DNA of 64,000 nucleotides from Actinernus sp. WN-2022. Lineage: Eukaryota > Cnidaria > Anthozoa > Actiniaria > Actinernidae. Made by a program: the position numbers and the translations under genes. The notes under the pieces are model-generated. The model was not told where the DNA came from. It saw nothing but the letters and a program-made list of their open reading frames with translations, and did no database searches. The stretch lies in the NCBI GenBank assembly GCA_030867875.1, contig JAOWCC010001368.1, positions 3,410,965 through 3,474,964 of the forward strand. The letters are read 5' to 3'. Below, in pieces: positions 59,401 to 64,000 of the stretch (position 1 is its first letter; each line of letters starts with the position of its first letter).

Positions 59401-62400
59401 AACGACCTAACACCCACCTGTATGACCGACATAATTGTAAAGCGCCACAATAAGTATAATCTTAGAGGCACAAACAGACTTATTATACCACGTTTCAACA
59501 CTTATATCATGAAGAATTCATTATCCTATCTGTATGATAATAACGTTACTGTAAAATCATATTGTAAAAAGGCAAAGAATTCTGACGTACTCCATAAGCT
59601 AGATTTTAATGTTTTATCTGTTCAATCAACTCACAATGTTAGGGATGATTTTCTACTGTTTTAATTATTACTCTTACACAGCATTTTTATAGTATTTCGC
59701 CATGTTTTAGCTTTTTATAATTATTACCCACGTTCTTCTGTACAAATGACTTTCGCTCATAATGACTATAGCTTACGATAATATATATTATAAATAATGT
59801 ATGTATTAGAATTTTAACCATAATTTAATACCATAGTAGTTTTTAACATAGTTAGATAATTAGTTAGTTTATTAATTAAACTTTTTACAACGCTTAAATA
59901 CTATCGTGTTTAAATAAAGATTATTGATTATTGATTGAGTGCAGCCGGTTTTCTTTTTGGCGCATTGCCAGAGCAGTGCATTGTGGTCGTGCGCAAGAAC
60001 ACAGAAACAATATGCGTAGATCAAACAAAGTGCATTGTGGTCATACGCAAAGACACATAAACGTTATGCGCGGTCTTCCGCACGTGGCTTTCTTTTATTT
60101 TGCATTTTCACGTGAATGTGGCCCTTATTCGTACTTAGAATCTGTTGTTATTACTATCCTACAGCGAGCGTAAATAAATTGTGATCGCCTTCGTTTGTAC
60201 TTTTACCACAATTCCTTCAGTGCTCTTTATTAGTCTCGTGTTTTGATGTGAAGTTTGCTAACCCACAAAATACGTTTTGTAACTTGATGATCAGCTAAGT
60301 TTACGAATCCACGCGTCACTGAAAATTATTGATATATCGGGGCAAACTGAAAATAAATAGAGACAACTTTTGAGAACACACGCCACAGCTCAAACAGGCT
60401 TCAGGCAAGATATCCCCAAAGCTACACAATAGGCGAATCCTTCTTTACGTTTTTTCCTCATTAGCATACGTCAAACTTCAAGCGACGTACATACAAACAA
60501 ACAGAGTCCATAAATCGAAAGAGATTGTCACACTTGATAATCACCGAAAATTTGAGAGTGATATGATAAATATATTTTGAGGAATGAGCGTTTAAAAAGC
60601 TCAAAATTTACAATGAATGTATGGCTGTCAGCAACTCTTGCCCCCCAGCCCATTTTATAGTTTTGAAAAGTCAATTTCTCCGTAAATATTTAACATATCA
60701 ATCTCAAATTTTCGGTGGTTACTCAGTTTAAAATTCTCTTTCAACTGATATAGTCTGTTTGTTTGTAGCTTGAAGTTTAATTTATGCTAATGAGGCAAAC
60801 ATGTAAACAATGACGTCAGCAAGATTCACCTGGCTTGAAATTTGTGTTACCCAGTAATATATGTTTCCTGTCAAAGAGCTACTGTGGTTTTCTTCTAATA
60901 TATTTCTTTAACTGAGCGGCAGCATTTACTACCTATTAGGTATACTAGTTTATGTATATAATCAGCTGTTTAGTAATATTGTTGTCATGTACATATTAAA
61001 GGTTGGTGGACTATCAGAAATGTTCCGTGGTCCAGACCAATTCTTTGCTGTAACGACACCAAATAAAATCGACAAAAGAAACCTGTCCAACCCATCGTCA
61101 CAAAGCAGTAATGGAGAGGGGATTTCACCAACACTCACCGGCAGAAAACAACAAAAATCAAGAAAGAAACAGAGAAGGGATCAAGCTGGTAGGCAAATCT
61201 GATTCATGTAGCAGAAGCGTTGCACAAATGTCAATATAGAGAGTATGAGCTCGAAGTTTCTATTTGTAAAATAGTGTGTCTGTCTCGGAACTATCGGTTG
61301 ATAGTTTCCCTTAGAAATTTGATGTTCTTAAAACTAGCATGCGTTCTCTGGCTTATATTTGTTTTAAGAACATCAAATTTCCGCGGACAACTATCAGCCG
61401 ATAGTTCCTTAGATTGTGGTTATGGATACGATTTGTTGTAGTGAATATGTCTGTTAGATATTCAGGTACGTTTCCGTGTAGACATGTATAGACCAAAGCA
61501 CCCAACTTTAAACGTCGTCTTTCCTCTAGCTTTACCCAGCCAAGTTCGGTTAATATAGTATCGGATCGGATTTCATAATTGGAGCTTGTGATGATTCTAG
61601 CAGCTCTATTTTGTAATTTTTGAAGTTTCTTTGCTTGCACCTTAACCAGGCTACCCCGCACTTCGCAATAATAATCAAGGTGTGGTAAGGTGTGGTAAGG
61701 TGTGGTAAGGTTAGCAACTTCTTCTTTGTTCTCTTTACGTTTTGACAGACGCACGGCCGAATGGAATCTATTTGTTAAATACATTGTAACATATTTTAAT
61801 TGTATATGTAGGAAACAGCCAGGGAATAACAATCAGAGTGAAGGGAAAGAAATTGACATACTATCCTCCAACTAATAACGAGAGGCTTATGACTGACGAG
61901 GATGACGCGGAAGCATTCTCTCCCCCGGATATTAAACCACAGTTACAATGGGTGTATCCTTAATGTGCCAATTCGACTCAATTCCGGTTTCTGGGAAACT
62001 ACCCACCCACCCATCCTTGGATATGCATCGTTCTATTAATGATTAACCATTAAACGTTAGGGTGAAGTGTGGGGGAGGGGTGGGGGTATCACAAAAGTGT
62101 AGGAACCATGTTGATTGGTTAACAAAAGTAGCTAATGAGGCATATTTTCTTTAGACTACCAACCAATATGGCTTCCAGTGCAATCCACCATTTCACTATT
62201 GCAATGGTTACCCTGTGGATAAACACGGGAGCGAGGATATTTCAGGAAATGTGCAGGTTTCTTTACAAAACAGAGCAAAACAAACCCGCATGTTGCCCGA
62301 AATCACCTCGCTTCCATGTTTATCCACAGGGTGACCATTGAGAAATGGGCCATTACTGCTGTTGTCCAACCTTTTTTCTTCATTTTTCTACTTGCATGTC

Positions 62401-64000
62401 TTTACTAGAAAATGATCAGCACCTATTCGAAAGTCTAGCTTTTGGATGTGATCATTCAGTCTTTACAGGAATTGTAAGATTTGACTAAAACTTTGTAAAC
62501 AAATCCTTAAATGCACCCCTGTGATTTATTGGCTTAAAGTGATTGATTAATGAAAAAATAGAGAGCTATGCAATTTCTCCCAAAAATCTCTTTTAAGATC
62601 TTAAGGGAAAGATCATTTAATATGATGAGGGGGATGAATATATTTAAGGGAGCTCTTAGGGTTTTGGGCAGTTATAGGGGGGCTCTTGAAAAAAAGTACA
62701 GGAGTTACAAAATGTACAAGGGGAGGCTTGGGTTGCTTCCACTGGGCTTTTTCGGGGGAGCTCAAAAAGTTAAAAAATATGGAGGTAGGGCTACAAAACC
62801 TTTACGCTCCCAATTTCAATACCTTCATCCCCCTTGTCATAAAATGGATACTTGAGATTCCTGGAAAATAATAACTAGTTTAATTACCAAACAGTTTTGT
62901 ATTGAGTTGTTGTCACCAGCTGTTTCCGATGAGTGTTCCTTGACACTGCTGTGTTTAGCTATGGGTACCAAGGGAAAGATACCCAGCAAAATCTACATGT
63001 TCTGCCGTCAGGAGAATTGCTGTACTTCGTCTCTCGAGTGGTTGTCATTCATAACAGGAAAACAAACACACAGCGACACTACACAGGCCATGCAGATGAC
63101 ATCAAATGGTAAACAGTCACCTACAGTGCTATTTCTTTGATTTGCAGTTATACCATTTATTTCAGTGCAGCGACCAGAGTACCCCGAAAACCACTCTAGT
63201 GAAGCCTAATCACGTTTTGTCCACTTGTGCTATGATAGCATAGCTGTTCACCCTAACCAGTGGTACATAGCTTCAGGACAAGCGTCTGGACTGTCCCTAG
63301 ACCAAAACGAAATGGTGAGCGTTTAACTTCATACATCATACTATTACTTTCTGGGTGCGCACCCGAAATGCTTGAAAACTTTTATGCCTTAAAAATTTAA
63401 TGCTTGCAACCCACGATGAGAAAAAGACAAGAAGATATTGCTAATTTTGGTAAGGTGCCTTTGGCAGCATAGCGTACCTATTTTTATCGTGTTTGTGATG
63501 CAGCAAACTACGTAGTCTTACAAATCATAAACTTTATCATGCATGACAAAATACAAAATAGCTTTTCAGATTAGCAGAGTATGCTTTCCAGGTACAATAC
63601 TGGCGAAACTCTGAAGGATTGTAAAGATTCGAGTGGATGAAAAATACTGCTTTTGTTACCGTTTTCGTTTAAGTGCGACCCTCAACGTTAGCGCAACTTA
63701 AAATCGGTTCACTGTAACCAAATTCAATTTGTAGAATAAGCTTTTGTAATCCACTTTAATTTTTGCCATCCTCTATCCAAAACGTTTGAGAAGCATATCA
63801 GGACATTCACGTGGAATTTCTCGTGGAAATCGTGGAAACTTGAATGCTGAAATTCGATTGACAATGCCCCCATTTAATTGCACGAATTACATACATGTGA
63901 CTGTTATTTGTGTTAACATTCAGACATTTCTCCAATACAGAGTCATATTCGTATCTGGGATGCTGAGACTCTAATAACACTGGCAGTCTTATCTCTAGAT
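56451..64000 (+). CDS. Doublecortin-domain EMAP-like protein (DCX-EMAP), 5' part, continues beyond window
   Basis: Seen: exons 56451-57392, 61002-61188, 61812-61953, 62959-63108, 63239-63314 and 63941-64000 (open) keep phase and give 519 codons. After a charged, disordered N-terminus come DCX domain 1 (about residues 125-210, KKVTFYRNGD...) and DCX domain 2 (about 258-335, RVITIYNNTDK...), joined by a Ser-rich linker. The HELP region follows (QLQWVYGYQGKD, about 419-430), then the first WD-type blade (TGHADDIKCIAVHPNQWYIASGQ, SHIRIWD). Known: EML/EMAP proteins bind microtubules through HELP and WD40 domains; Drosophila DCX-EMAP combines these with DCX domains and is required in mechanosensory cilia. 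Inference: orthologous microtubule-associated protein. The ATG at 56451 was chosen over an in-frame GTG at 56448; a possible acceptor (TTGTTACAG) at 56426 suggests a 5' untranslated exon upstream. Both DCX units start in one 942-nt exon, unusually large for this window. Confidence 0.9.
58502..58996. mobile_element. TIR element with GATTAAGCGCCC subterminal repeats and a 77-codon frame, DCX-EMAP intron 1
   Basis: Ends ACCGTATTTCCTTGATTAAG and the inverse (CTTAATCGAGGAAATACGGT). About six copies of CTCGATTAAGCGCCCC and two of GGCAACAAAATTTGAAATAA lie just inside both ends. The centre (58735-58915, minus strand) is open and encodes a non-repetitive peptide (LEIGLVVPGCFTAFTQSVE ... ITDCELEEKKLI), possibly the end of a transposase or of captured host sequence. 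Confidence 0.75.
58735..58917 (-). pseudogene. Open frame remnant inside a TIR element, unrecognised
   Basis: About 60 codons of helical, charged sequence (EMGRRLKNELLRVQELCKHM...) end at a TGA/TAA near 58719. It differs in composition from the GCCCC-rich flanks. Function and origin not recognised; a piece of transposase or captured exon are both possible. Confidence 0.35.
59311..59940 (+). mobile_element. 3' end of a non-LTR retrotransposon in DCX-EMAP intron 1
   Basis: An open frame to 59664 (LVYKIYNDLTPTCMTDIIVKR ... NKYNLRGTNRLIIPRF) resembles the extreme C-terminus of CR1-like RT proteins. An AT-rich 3' region follows, ending in AAATAAAG and a short repeat of ATTATTG at about 59915-59938, as in this class of element. 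Only the last part of the element was inserted. Confidence 0.6.
60456..60795. mobile_element. 340-bp foldback element, CCTCATTAGCATA ends, DCX-EMAP intron 1
   Basis: CCTCATTAGCATA with TCAAACTTCAAGC and CAAACAAACAGA at the left; inverse at 60745-60795. TCTCAAATTTTCGGTG inside also has an inverse partner (CACCGAAAATTTGAGA). Confidence 0.78.
61440..61810 (-). mobile_element. RT C-terminal fragment of a non-LTR element in DCX-EMAP intron 2
   Basis: The minus strand encodes LPHLDYYCEVRGSLVKVQ, KKLQKLQNRAARIIT and LGWVKLEERRRLKLG, the typical region after the RT thumb in L2/CR1-like elements. It overlaps a short (GGTGTGGTAA)n repeat at 61679-61709. At 61280-61410 two copies of the end of this fragment face each other, so the insertion is partly duplicated in inverse orientation. 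Confidence 0.7.
62195..62350. repeat. Foldback repeat, ACCCTGTGGATAAACA family, copy 2
   Basis: GGTTACCCTGTGGATAAACA and its inverse TGTTTATCCACAGGGTGACC enclose TGCAGGTTTCTTTACAAAAC. DCX-EMAP intron 3. Confidence 0.72.
63555..63830. repeat. Copy of the TATGCTTTTCAAAC family in DCX-EMAP intron 5
   Basis: Contains GAGTGGATGAAAAATACTGC, TTGCCATCCTCTATCC and GAAGCATATCAGGACATTCA, opposite in sense to 26463-26745. Confidence 0.55.

Noticed and set aside
60987..61001. Alternative start of a protein at MYILKVGG
   Set aside because: The frame upstream of 61002 is intron; VGGLSEMF continues DCX domain 2 from exon 1 in phase 0.

Overview
This window is nuclear DNA of an animal. Three protein genes are spread over many short exons with GT-AG introns, and most of the remaining sequence is interspersed repeats. 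Two of the genes encode cilium- or microtubule-associated proteins (a CFAP74 orthologue and a doublecortin-EMAP protein) and one encodes the mitochondrial copper chaperone SCO1. This set, the compact genes and the density of small foldback elements, tRNA-derived SINEs and 5'-truncated non-LTR retrotransposons suggest an invertebrate metazoan, most likely a cnidarian such as a coral. The taxon is an inference and is not proven by the sequence.

Layout. (1) Positions 1-33905, minus strand: the first 25 coding exons (839 codons, reading frame kept across every junction) of a CFAP74-like gene, which runs off the left edge. It has an acidic N-terminus, a long coiled coil, then two ASH/MSP-like domains. 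Its introns hold several minisatellites, three SINE families and more than a dozen terminal-inverted-repeat (TIR) or foldback elements. (2) Positions 33906-37240: a divergent intergenic region with transposon debris and an 83-bp perfect palindrome 75 bp before the SCO1 start codon. (3) Positions 37241-47232, plus strand: a complete six-exon SCO1 gene (284 aa). Intron 3 carries an antisense 5'-truncated retrotransposon. Intron 5 carries a minisatellite made from the end of exon 5 and a three-level nest of transposons. (4) Positions 47233-56450: intergenic, with a 49-bp minisatellite split by an insertion, foldback elements and a frameshifted retrotransposon copy. (5) Positions 56451-64000, plus strand: the 5' part of a doublecortin-EMAP gene (two DCX domains, a HELP motif and the start of the WD40 region; 519 codons seen), which runs off the right edge.

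The three genes do not form a pathway. CFAP74 acts in the axoneme, DCX-EMAP on microtubules (in Drosophila, in mechanosensory cilia), and SCO1 in the mitochondrial inner membrane. The most unusual material is in the repeats: arrays ended by an inverted copy of their own unit, an array that copied an exon end together with its splice donor, a higher-order repeat inside a TIR-bounded element, and several elements whose target-site duplications can be read directly. All exon boundaries were inferred by hand from splice sites, phase and family resemblance; no transcript data were used.
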